Notes under the pieces: generated by a model
What the model was told of the DNA's origin: nothing
Database searches by the model: none
The model's input: the letters and a program-made list of their open reading frames with translations, nothing else
NCBI GenBank assembly: GCA_947302205.1
Contig: CAMYVD010000015.1
Span: forward strand, 1-37,917
Direction: 5' to 3'
Source of the DNA: an uncultured Bacteroidales bacterium
Lineage (GTDB): Bacteria > Bacteroidota > Bacteroidia > Bacteroidales > F082
DNA length: 37,917 bases
Shown: positions 9,077-15,715 of the stretch, one piece after another
How the letters are laid out: every line of letters begins with the position of its first letter
Numbering within the stretch: the first letter of the stretch is position 1
Position numbers and translations under genes: made by a program

Positions 9077-9373
9077 TCAATCAGCGATGATTTGAACTCC
9101 CATCGTTTGTTCCAGCTTTGTTAGGGTTTCCAGCGACATGTTTTCTTTGCCTTTGAGGATTCTTGAGACATATTGCTGGGTGCAGCCCAACCGTTGGGCC
9201 ATGGAGTTTTGCGTCAGTTGTTCTTGTTTCATAAACAACAGCACCTTCACGGCTATGTGTTGTGAGTGTCGCAGCCATGCCTTGTTTTCACGCCGCCACT
9301 CCGCTTCACCTTTCCAGGCCGAAGGTGTTTCGCTCTGGTGTGATTCCAGATAATCAAGTGTTTTCTGTTTCAT
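9077..9373 (-). CDS. XRE-family HTH protein, HigA-like antitoxin
   Basis: 98 residues. The C-terminal half is a standard XRE/Cro helix-turn-helix (LTQNSMAQRLGCTQQYVSRI followed by KGKENMSLETLTKLEQTMG, about residues 53-95). The N-terminal half is charged and contains AWLRHSQHIAVKVLLFM, as in Bacteroidales HigA-type antitoxins. Its start overlaps the end of the preceding gene by 4 bases (ATGA), a toxin-first order usual for HigBA. The candidate operator palindrome upstream of the pair fits autoregulation. Its partner is interrupted by an amber codon, so the pair may be inactive. Confidence 0.8.
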   Translation of the reverse strand: MKQKTLDYLESHQSETPSAWKGEAEWRRENKAWLRHSQHIAVKVLLFMKQEQLTQNSMAQRLGCTQQYVSRILKGKENMSLETLTKLEQTMGVQIIAD

Positions 9374-9933
9374 TTGTTGTTGCTCAATAGTTCATTTGTG
9401 TAATCTTCAAATCCTTCAGCGTCTACAACTCCTTCTTCAATTAACAAGTTTCTAACTTGTTCCATCTTTGCAAGTTCTTTGAGTGTGTGATCACGCTCCT
9501 GCATTGTGCGAGTCAATTTGATGGCTCCTCCTGTGATGATGTAGTGACCAGGTTCTAGTTTGATGGCGTAAAGACGAAGCCATGAAGCGTGTTCCTCGCG
9601 GTTTTGTAACCGAGCCTTTTCTTTGCCTAACATCATTTCCACTGTGCGGTTGTTCTCAAGTGGACGAAACAAGTGGTCAAGATTGGCGTCGGGAGATATG
9701 TCCAAAATAAGACACTCCAATTCTTCGCTATCCTCGATGGTGTCATAAATGGCTTGATCTACGTCAGTAATCTTAAAATACGATTCTAGATCAGAGAGAT
9801 TCTCTGTAAAGAAATTCCACAACTATTCGGGGTTGTTCCACTGGTTAAAAACTATCTGGAGGGCGTTGTCGCTCTCTCCATCGTATCTGACCGCCCAGAG
9901 TCTGTTGTCATCAAGGATTTTGTCGAAAGTCAT
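9370..9933 (-). pseudogene. HigB-like partner gene interrupted by an in-frame amber codon
   Basis: Reading from the ATG at 9933 gives MTFDKILDDNRLWAVRYDGE to ...FNQWNNPE, then TAG (9825-9823), then in the same frame LWNFFTENLSDLESYFKITD and on to ...DYTNELLSNNK at 9370, 188 codons in all. Both halves look like one protein: I recall a Bacteroidales family of about this length, with YAIKLEPGHYIITGGAIKLT, that precedes an XRE gene and has a Trp where the stop is (TGG to TAG). A 150-residue product from the TTG at 9822 is possible, but it would lack the N-terminus and sits 110 bases behind the natural start. No catalytic residues were identified. Either a nonsense mutation, suppression, or a sequencing error. 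Confidence 0.65.
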
Positions 9934-9950
9934 CGTGGTTAATTTTGACG

Positions 9951-9991
9951 CAAAGATAAGAAAAAATTCTAAAATACAACTATAAGTTGTA
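9951..9991 (-). promoter_or_regulatory. Promoter and palindromic operator of the HTH pair
   Basis: On the minus strand TATCTTTG (9958-9951) is a good -7 box 18 bases before the ATG at 9933. A perfect inverted repeat TACAACT-ATA-AGTTGTA (9975-9991) covers the -33 area and is the natural binding site for the XRE protein of the operon. Confidence 0.6.
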
Positions 9992-10053
9992 ATATTATTT
10001 ATAAAACGCTCAAATTGGGACCAATGACGGACTGCTAACATTTAGACCTTTGT

Positions 10054-10085
10054 TTTGTAGTTTGCTCAAAAAATGATTATCTTTG
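10054..10085 (+). promoter_or_regulatory. Promoter for the restriction-modification operon
   Basis: TTTG (10054-10057) and TATCTTTG (10078-10085), 20-bp spacer. Transcription would start near 10092, leaving a leader of about 260 nt before the endonuclease start at 10351. A 10-codon ORF (ATG at 10096) lies at the head of that leader. Confidence 0.6.
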
Positions 10086-10207
10086 CATCATTAACTATGA
10101 GATACAATAGAACTGAAAGAAAGAAATAAGACAACTAACATATTATAAATCATAGCGTTTGCTAATTATTCGGTACTGCTTCAGGAATCTGCAAATTTCA
10201 AAACAAG

Positions 10208-10342
10208 TATTGATTACGAATAAGTCGGCGAACGTCCGTGCGTTAGCGTGGACGGAGACTTATCAATCAATACGGGCTTTGCAGAGCCTCTGGAGCGTGG
10301 TAGGTCAAAATCCACGCTTTTTTGTGGCTCTCTCAAGCCCGT
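10208..10342 (+). ncRNA. Two adjacent multi-helix hairpins in the leader of the endonuclease gene
   Basis: Hairpin 1 stacks three helices: TATTGATT/AATCAATA (10208-10215 with 10265-10272), ATAAGTC/GACTTAT (10220-10226 with 10257-10263) and CGTCC/GGACG (10233-10237 with 10250-10254). Hairpin 2 abuts it with ACGGGCTT/AAGCCCGT (10272-10279 with 10335-10342), AGAGCC/GGCTCT (10283-10288 with 10326-10331) and GCGTGG/CCACGC (10295-10300 with 10312-10317). All helices are perfect. Hairpin 2 ends 8 bases before the ATG. No T-run follows, so it is not a plain terminator. The flanking 10086-10207 is A+T-rich without a supportable gene. Function inferred only: translational control or a stand-alone RNA. 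Confidence 0.6.
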
Positions 10343-10350
10343 TGGTCTGA

Positions 10351-11232
10351 ATGATAGGCATGCGCCACAAAGAAACGCACATGTGGTCGAGACAAGATGA
10401 ACTGGATTTCTTCAGATACGCCATCAATCTGTCCAGTATTGAAAACCTGATGGTTAATGTAAAAGGCAAGTATTATGCTTTTCAGCCAAAAAACACGGAA
10501 GCAAAAGTAAGTACACCTCAATCTAGAAATAGCTTTGTTGGTTCAACAACAGAGAAATGGTGTAAGAATCTTTTTTCCCAGATTGCCAGACAAAACGGCT
10601 TGTATGCAGTTAATGGAGTGGTTTGTGAAGAGATTGGTCTGTCAAGACAAAGCTCTGCCGATATGGCTTTTTGTACCTCTGAAAGTACTTTTCAAAGACC
10701 GGAAAACATCAAATTGATTTTCGAAATTAAAATGGGCATCGTTAATAACTATCTTTATTGTGACGATGACGATTTTGAATTTTGTGGAGATTACACTACT
10801 CATAAGGGTAATCCCTCTTTGCTGCGCTCGGACAGTATGCTAAAAGCCATTGGAAAATCAATCAACTTGCGTGTTGATAGTTCTCGGGCAAAAAAGATTC
10901 CGATTATCATTCTCGGTAATTCACCGATAACCACCAGTTATGTGAAAAAGGTTGATTGCTTGAAACAAAGCGGAGTTATTCAAAAGTTTATCTCGCTTTA
11001 TCCGAATCCAACAAACCAAGACTTTATAAAAGAATCTCCAGAAAGAGGATTTGAAACCTTCGGTTCTATTGAGGAAATAGAAGAGTATATTGGTCAGATA
11101 TTAAACTCAAATATGAACTATTTCAGTTCAATGATGAGCAATAGAGATTTGGGAAGAATTATTTCTATTGCTAATTCTGAATCAACGGATGAACTCAAAG
11201 GGCAACGTTTCATTGAAATGCTGAAGCTATGA
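10351..11232 (+). CDS. Putative type II restriction endonuclease
   Basis: 293 residues, not recognised as a named enzyme. A PD-(D/E)xK-type core is visible: SADMAF with Asp104, followed 21 residues later by LIFEIKMG with Glu125 and Lys127, spaced as in many type II nucleases. It overlaps by ATGA the methyltransferase that follows, which is the main support for the call. Other starts at codons 4 and 11 are possible; MWSRQDELDFF (codon 11) looks like a plausible true N-terminus. The gene is clearly richer in A+T (many TTA, ATA, AGA codons) than the core genes either side, suggesting horizontal transfer. Expression may be limited by the hairpins directly upstream. Confidence 0.7.
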   Translation: MIGMRHKETHMWSRQDELDFFRYAINLSSIENLMVNVKGKYYAFQPKNTEAKVSTPQSRNSFVGSTTEKWCKNLFSQIARQNGLYAVNGVVCEEIGLSRQSSADMAFCTSESTFQRPENIKLIFEIKMGIVNNYLYCDDDDFEFCGDYTTHKGNPSLLRSDSMLKAIGKSINLRVDSSRAKKIPIIILGNSPITTSYVKKVDCLKQSGVIQKFISLYPNPTNQDFIKESPERGFETFGSIEEIEEYIGQILNSNMNYFSSMMSNRDLGRIISIANSESTDELKGQRFIEMLKL

Positions 11233-12101
11233 AGAAAGGAACCGAAACATCTTCTTTCGGCGTTTCAACAAGAGAAGGACATAATGCCGAAAAGTTTTAC
11301 AAGTCAAACCTATATCAAGGTATTGGCCTAGTTGAGTGTGGCAAAACCGAAGATGCCGTTTTGGACGATGGCCTGGTTAATATAATTTACACTCATTCTT
11401 CGGAAGAAATGAAGGAATTGTCAGATAACTCCGTCCACTTGATGATAACGTCTCCTCCCTATAATGTGACCAAAGAGTATGATCAAAACCTAACGCTTCA
11501 GCAGTACCTTCAGTTGATTGAAAAGGTGATGAGGGAAACCTATCGTGTTTTGGTAAATGGCGGTAGAGCCTGTGTCAATGTGGCAAATTTGGGTAGAAAG
11601 CCTTATATTCCTTTGTCTGATTATATTGGAAGAATAATGACGGGAATTGGGTTTAATAATAGAGGACAGATAATATGGGACAAAGCGGCTTCATCGGGAG
11701 GCTCATGTGCTTGGGGGAGTTGGAAAAGCGCTGCAAATCCAAGTCTTCGTGATGTTCATGAGTATATTTTAGTTTACAGTAAGGGAAGTCTTAGTCGTAA
11801 AAAAGGTAAGGATACGATTACCAGGGAAGATTTTCTCGAATGGACTAAAAGCATATGGAAGATGAATACAGAAAGCGCCAAGAGAGTGAAACATCCAGCA
11901 CCTTTTCCTGAAGAGCTTCCTCACAGGTTGATTAATCTTTATAGTTTTGAGGGGGATGTTGTTCTGGATCCTTTTATGGGGAGTGGAACCACTGCCGTTG
12001 CAGCTTTAAAAAACAAGCGCAAATTTGTCGGTTACGACATTTCGGAGGAGTATGTCAAGGTTGCGAATGAACGAATTGCCAACGTAGGCAAACTCTTTTA
12101 A
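11229..12101 (+). CDS. Type II DNA methyltransferase (N4-cytosine or N6-adenine)
   Basis: 290 residues. Motif IV is TSPPYN (residues 74-79) and motif I is DPFMGSGTTAVAA (from Asp247), in the order IV then I of beta-class amino-methyltransferases. SPPY suggests N4-cytosine but N6-adenine members also carry it. KFVGYDISEEYVKVANERI closes the SAM-binding fold. It would protect host DNA against the product of the upstream overlapping gene (ATGA). The recognition sequence cannot be told from the sequence. A+T-rich like its partner. The N-terminal 50 residues have no recognised motif. Confidence 0.9.
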   Translation: MKKGTETSSFGVSTREGHNAEKFYKSNLYQGIGLVECGKTEDAVLDDGLVNIIYTHSSEEMKELSDNSVHLMITSPPYNVTKEYDQNLTLQQYLQLIEKVMRETYRVLVNGGRACVNVANLGRKPYIPLSDYIGRIMTGIGFNNRGQIIWDKAASSGGSCAWGSWKSAANPSLRDVHEYILVYSKGSLSRKKGKDTITREDFLEWTKSIWKMNTESAKRVKHPAPFPEELPHRLINLYSFEGDVVLDPFMGSGTTAVAALKNKRKFVGYDISEEYVKVANERIANVGKLF

Positions 12102-12138
12102 AGGTTTTTCTAGTGTTCAGTATTAAGCACGACTCACT

Positions 12139-12487
12139 GCCCCGAACTGGGTGCGTGGGCCAAGGCCAAAAATCGGAGGGGCGGCTGCCCAAAGGACGAG
12201 CTAAAAGGCTTGAGCCTCAGGGCGGGGCGCGGACTGCGACCGCGAGCGAAGCGTGGCGGGAAGCAGGGAGCGTTTGCCTTCGGCACGAAGGCACTCCCCG
12301 CCTTGATGGCTCAGCCTTTTAGAACGGCCGTGCGGTGGGCCGATATTTTTGGCCTTGATTTTTTAGCTTCGCTGATTCTGCTGCGCCTCAGCAAAGCTCG
12401 AGCAAGCTCGGCTTTGCGTTCGGCTTAAGCAGAATTGGTACTTTTCCATCAAGCCAAAAGTAACAAGAAACGCGCCCTCTAGGGCGC
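12139..12487 (-). repeat. Structured GC-rich interspersed repeat, copy B
   Basis: Read on the minus strand from 12487: palindrome GCGCCCT-AG-AGGGCGC (12487-12472), hairpin TACTTTT/AAAAGTA, an extra hairpin absent from copy A (ATTCTGCT/AGCAGAAT enclosing GCAAAGC/GCTTTGC, about 12374-12435), outer helix (12340-12357 with 12161-12176), inner helix (12296-12322 with 12201-12227), terminal hairpin TGCCTTCG/CGAAGGCA (12275-12282 with 12286-12293) and a tail matching copy A (GGCC.TGGCCC.CGC.CC). ORFs through it are spurious. It begins about 40 bases after the methyltransferase stop and could also end that transcript. Confidence 0.8.
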
Positions 12488-12506
12488 TACAAAAAGAAAA
12501 ATCTTC

Positions 12507-12535
12507 TTGTTTTTCCGAAAAATTTCGTATCTTTG
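12507..12535 (+). promoter_or_regulatory. Promoter of the tryptophanase operon
   Basis: TTG (12507-12509) and TATCTTTG (12528-12535), 18-bp spacer. The inferred start near 12542 leaves a leader of about 160 nt that contains a 19-codon ORF. Confidence 0.7.
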
Positions 12536-12558
12536 ACCGACTTTTGAAAGCATAATTC

Positions 12559-12618
12559 ATGCAAAAAATCATCGCCAAAGCGATCTACCTTAACGTCAAG
12601 GAACGTGACCGTTTCTGA
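12559..12618 (+). CDS. Candidate 19-residue leader peptide upstream of tryptophanase
   Basis: ATG at 12559, product MQKIIAKAIYLNVKERDRF, stop TGA at 12616. It starts about 17 bases after the predicted transcription start and ends 87 bases before the tryptophanase ATG. Placement is like TnaC of enterobacteria, but there is no Trp codon, so the TnaC stalling mechanism cannot simply be assumed. After the stop, a weak pairing AAGGGT/ACCCTT and T-runs (12630-12665) are visible. Could also be a chance ORF. Confidence 0.35.
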   Translation: MQKIIAKAIYLNVKERDRF

Positions 12619-12705
12619 GCTCCCGCTTGGAAACAAGGGTTGTTTTTATGCTTTTTCACCCTTAAAGTAAAATCTTTAAATCTTGAATTTTTAAATCTAT
12701 AAATC

Positions 12706-14082
12706 ATGGAATTACCATTTGCAGAAGCGTGGAAAATCAAGATGGTCGAACCCATTAAGAAATCCACTAGAGAACAACGTGAAAAGTGGCTCGAAGAAGC
12801 CCATAACAACATCTTCATGCTGAAGAGCGACTATGTGTACATTGACTTGCTGACTGACTCTGGCACCGGCGCCATGAGCGACCGTCAGTGGAGCGCCATG
12901 ATGATGGGCGATGAAAGCTACGGCGGCGCTCGTTCGTTCTACCATATGAAAGACACCATCACCGAGATCACTGGTTTTGAGTATGTCATCCCCACCCACC
13001 AGGGTCGTGCTGCTGAGAATGTGCTGTTCAGCTACCTCGTGAAGCCTGGTATGGTTGTCCCGGGCAACGCCCACTTCGATACCACCAAGGGCCACATCGA
13101 GAGCCGTAAAGCCTTTGCCATCGACGTCACTGTGCCTGAGGCCTACGACACCCAGTTGGAAGTGCCTTTCAAGGGTAATGTCAGCCTCGAGAAACTCGAG
13201 AAGGTGCTCGTCGAGAATAAGGGCAACGTGCCGTTCATGGTTCTCACCGTCACCAACAACACCGTTGGCGGTCAGCCCGTGAGCATGCAGAACGTCCGCG
13301 AGACCTGCGCCCTCTGCCATAAATATGGCGTGCCGGTGATCGTGGATAGCGCTCGTTTCATCGAGAACTGCTACTTCATCAAGACCCGCGAAAAGGGTTA
13401 CGAAAACAAGACCCTTCGTGAGATTGCCAAGGAAATGTACTCCTACGCCGATGCCATGACCATGTCGGCCAAGAAGGACGCTCTCGTTAACATGGGCGGC
13501 TTCATCGCTACCAACAAAAAGGAATGGTACGAAGGTGCCAAGTTGTTCTGCATCCCGTTTGAGGGCTTCCTCACCTACGGTGGTATGAACGGCCGTGACA
13601 TGGACGCTCTGGCTGTCGGTCTGAAGGAAAACATTGAATTCGACATGGTCGAAACCCGCATCAAACAGGTGCATTACCTTGCCTCCAAACTCGATGAATA
13701 CGGCATTCCTTACCAGCGTCCTGCTGGTGGCCACGCCATCTTCGTCGATGCTGACAAGGTGTTGACCAACATCCCGAAGGAAGAGTTCCCGGCTCAGACC
13801 TTGACCTGCGAGCTCTATCTCGAAGCTGGCATCCGTGCTTGCGAAATCGGCTATGTCCTCGCTGACCGTGATCCGGTCACCCGTGAGAACCGCTTCGGTG
13901 GCAACGACTTCGTGCGTCTGTGCATCCCACGCCGTGTGTACACCAACAACCACATGGACGTGATTGCCGCTGCCCTGAAGAACGTCTACGACCGCCGCGA
14001 CACCATCAAACGCGGTCTGGAGATCACTTGGGAAGCCGAGCTGATGCGCCACTTCACCTGCCAGTTCAAGAGACTGGGATAA
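12706..14082 (+). CDS. tnaA: Tryptophanase (tryptophan indole-lyase)
   Basis: 458 residues, full length for the family. A PLP-dependent beta-eliminating lyase that turns L-tryptophan into indole, pyruvate and ammonia in the cytoplasm. Visible landmarks: YIDLLTDSGTGAMSDRQW (about 45-62), IPTHQGRAAEN, DSARFIENCYF, and MSAKKDALVNMGG, in which Lys257 is the Schiff-base lysine by comparison with Lys270 of E. coli TnaA. I recall Bacteroides tryptophanase as close throughout (MELPFAE.WKIKMVEPI start). Tyrosine phenol-lyase is the nearest alternative but is less similar. Codon bias is strong, suggesting high expression. Followed 4 bases later by a membrane-protein gene. Confidence 0.92.
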   Translation: MELPFAEAWKIKMVEPIKKSTREQREKWLEEAHNNIFMLKSDYVYIDLLTDSGTGAMSDRQWSAMMMGDESYGGARSFYHMKDTITEITGFEYVIPTHQGRAAENVLFSYLVKPGMVVPGNAHFDTTKGHIESRKAFAIDVTVPEAYDTQLEVPFKGNVSLEKLEKVLVENKGNVPFMVLTVTNNTVGGQPVSMQNVRETCALCHKYGVPVIVDSARFIENCYFIKTREKGYENKTLREIAKEMYSYADAMTMSAKKDALVNMGGFIATNKKEWYEGAKLFCIPFEGFLTYGGMNGRDMDALAVGLKENIEFDMVETRIKQVHYLASKLDEYGIPYQRPAGGHAIFVDADKVLTNIPKEEFPAQTLTCELYLEAGIRACEIGYVLADRDPVTRENRFGGNDFVRLCIPRRVYTNNHMDVIAAALKNVYDRRDTIKRGLEITWEAELMRHFTCQFKRLG

Positions 14083-14086
14083 ATCT

Positions 14087-14656
14087 ATGACTACACCCGC
14101 CATCATCATCGGAATGATCTATGTGTTGGCGCTGACCACCAGCATTGTGCCATGGGCCGTGGGGCTTGACCCGAAAGGGGAGAGCACCGTCTCGCGGCAA
14201 GTGCTGGTGGCTTTGGTGTTTGCCGCCACACAAGCCTTGATGGCATTCATCGGCTATTTATTAGGCTCGTTGATTGACTATCTGTTTGGCGATTTTATCA
14301 AATATTTGGTTTTTGGCTTGATGGTCATCGTGGCAGCGAAAATGATTGTTGACTCGATGAAGGTGTTGAAAGCCAAGCGCTTATATTCATTTACCTCCAA
14401 CTGGGGCTATCTGCTGTTAGGCATCATTGCCTCGATGAACACCCTGATCATGGGCCTCTGCAGTCAGGGTTTCATGCCCTTTGGCAATGGGTATTTCCTT
14501 GCCGTTGCAGCCGCAGGCTTCCTGTGGGCTTTCTTCTCAGTGCGTACCCAATACACGCCCAAAATGCTCCGTACCACGAGCTTTATCGAGTTTTCGGGAG
14601 CGGTGTTCATGATTATCATAGCGATCATTTATCTTTTTACTGATCTAATCCAATGA
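14087..14656 (+). CDS. Six-helix membrane protein, MntP/YebN-like
   Basis: 189 residues with about six transmembrane segments and almost no soluble part. The pattern resembles the MntP (YebN, DUF204) manganese-efflux fold: a first helix, a loop with conserved charge, then GYLLGSLIDYLFGDFIKYLVFGLMV-type helices and an internal second half of three helices. The acidic residues of true MntP are only partly evident, so the substrate is open. It starts 4 bases after tnaA and overlaps the next gene by ATGA, so it is in the tnaA operon; a role in moving tryptophan or indole is an inference from position only. Confidence 0.6.
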   Translation: MTTPAIIIGMIYVLALTTSIVPWAVGLDPKGESTVSRQVLVALVFAATQALMAFIGYLLGSLIDYLFGDFIKYLVFGLMVIVAAKMIVDSMKVLKAKRLYSFTSNWGYLLLGIIASMNTLIMGLCSQGFMPFGNGYFLAVAAAGFLWAFFSVRTQYTPKMLRTTSFIEFSGAVFMIIIAIIYLFTDLIQ

Positions 14657-15666
14657 AAATGAAACGTTTACTCTTTTTCGTTATAGCGTTTTCCATGGCT
14701 GTATCTGCCATGGCCCAGGCTCCGGCGAATTATTATAATTCCGCCAATGGTTTGACCGGCCAACAATTGAAATCGGCCCTGCACAACATCATCAAGGGGC
14801 ATACTTCGATATCCTATGGTGATATTTGGGATGCCTTCTGGAGTACCGACAACAAAGGCAATGGCGTAGTGTGGGACATGTATTCCGACCGTCCAAACGG
14901 CAATCCGCCTTACCTCTATTACCTTGGACAGGATCAATGCGGTACCTATGGTGGCGAGGGCGACTGCTATAACCGTGAGCACTCGTGGCCTTCGAGTTGG
15001 TTCAACGACCAAAGCACGCCGCGTACCGACATGCACCATATCTTTGCCACTGACGGCTATGTGAACAACCGCCGCAGCAATTATCCTTTAGGCGAAGTGC
15101 GGTCGGCTACGTGGACTTCACAGAACGGATCCAAGTTGGGCACTTGCAAGACTTCGGGCTACAGCGGTACGGTGTTTGAGCCTATCGATGAGTATAAGGG
15201 CGACTTTGCCCGTGCCCTCATGTATATGAGCGTACGCTACTACAGTGAGGATTCCAGTTGGGGCACCAGCGACATGACCAACAAATCGGTCATCAAGCCG
15301 TGGGCGATCGACATGCTGTTGCGTTGGAACGAACTCGATCCGGTAAGCCAAAAGGAGATTGATCGTAACAATGCTATCTATAATGGTTACCAGCACAACC
15401 GTAATCCTTTCGTGGATCATCCGGAATATGCCAACATGATTTGGGATGCAACATGGAGTGTAGGCGACTATGCTGAACAAAATGAAGCCAAAGCCAGTCG
15501 GTTGGTGGTTTACGATCTTACCGGTCGTATGCTGTTGCAAATGGATATCAATAGTGAAAAAGAAACTGATATTGATTTGAGCGGAAAATTACGTCAAGGT
15601 TGTTATTTTCTTCAATACCTTGATGGAAATCGTGTGATTAAGAGCAGGAAATTGTTGGTTAATTAA
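14653..15666 (+). CDS. Secreted endonuclease I with C-terminal sorting-like domain
   Basis: 337 residues. Signal peptide to about residue 22 (SAMA-QA). The endonuclease I (EndA/Endonuclease_1) catalytic region has CYNREHSWPSSWF (Arg108, Glu109, His110) and DMHHIFATDGYVNNRRSNYPLG, the His-Asn-containing beta-beta-alpha-metal signature. Residues about 282-337 (LVVYDLTGRMLLQM ... LRQGCYFLQYLDG) look like the end of a T9SS type A sorting domain, but the usual YPNP strand in front is missing, so it may be shortened. Likely digests extracellular DNA for nutrients. Overlaps the upstream gene by ATGA; an in-frame ATG at 14659 is an alternative start. Confidence 0.88.
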   Translation: MKMKRLLFFVIAFSMAVSAMAQAPANYYNSANGLTGQQLKSALHNIIKGHTSISYGDIWDAFWSTDNKGNGVVWDMYSDRPNGNPPYLYYLGQDQCGTYGGEGDCYNREHSWPSSWFNDQSTPRTDMHHIFATDGYVNNRRSNYPLGEVRSATWTSQNGSKLGTCKTSGYSGTVFEPIDEYKGDFARALMYMSVRYYSEDSSWGTSDMTNKSVIKPWAIDMLLRWNELDPVSQKEIDRNNAIYNGYQHNRNPFVDHPEYANMIWDATWSVGDYAEQNEAKASRLVVYDLTGRMLLQMDINSEKETDIDLSGKLRQGCYFLQYLDGNRVIKSRKLLVN

Positions 15667-15684
15667 AAATAATAACTAAATTTG
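15655..15684 (+). promoter_or_regulatory. Promoter of purL
   Basis: TTG (15655-15657) and TAAATTTG (15677-15684), 19-bp spacer, 31 bases before the purL ATG. The -33 element overlaps the end of the endonuclease gene. No obvious purine riboswitch or terminator is seen in the short leader. Confidence 0.65.
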
Positions 15685-15715
15685 CGAGCATATTAATTAG
15701 CAAAATTCTGCGAAT

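Noticed and set aside
8824-9090. ORFs inside structured repeat copy A, and likewise 12113-12428 in copy B
   Set aside because: They run through palindromic arms on both strands, differ between the two copies at the protein level, and have no promoter or family features. The conserved feature is the pairing, not a protein.
9823-10041. A 72-codon ORF starting at 10041 as a separate gene
   Set aside because: Its first 36 codons lie upstream of the promoter and operator at 9951-9991; only the part from 9933 is like the protein, and it continues past the TAG into the 9370 frame.
10208-10342. Integron attC site
   Set aside because: The fold is attC-like in shape, but the RYYYAAC/GTTRRRY core pairs are not present at its ends and there is no integrase gene in the window.
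10159-10350. A 63-codon ORF ahead of the endonuclease
   Set aside because: It runs straight through both hairpins, whose pairing explains the sequence better than a protein; no domain is visible.
12706-14082. Tyrosine phenol-lyase instead of tryptophanase
   Set aside because: The two families are related, but the N-terminus, the DTTKGHIESRKAFA region and the overall match to Bacteroides tryptophanase as I remember it favour TnaA. A biochemical test would be decisive.
12712-14109. A 465-codon open frame on the minus strand opposite tryptophanase
   Set aside because: It is the mirror of a gene with strong codon bias; its translation is rich in His/Val/Asp without domains, while tnaA is certain. 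The same applies to long minus-strand frames opposite the CNNM gene (3454-4788) and purL (15842-17194, 17681-18592).
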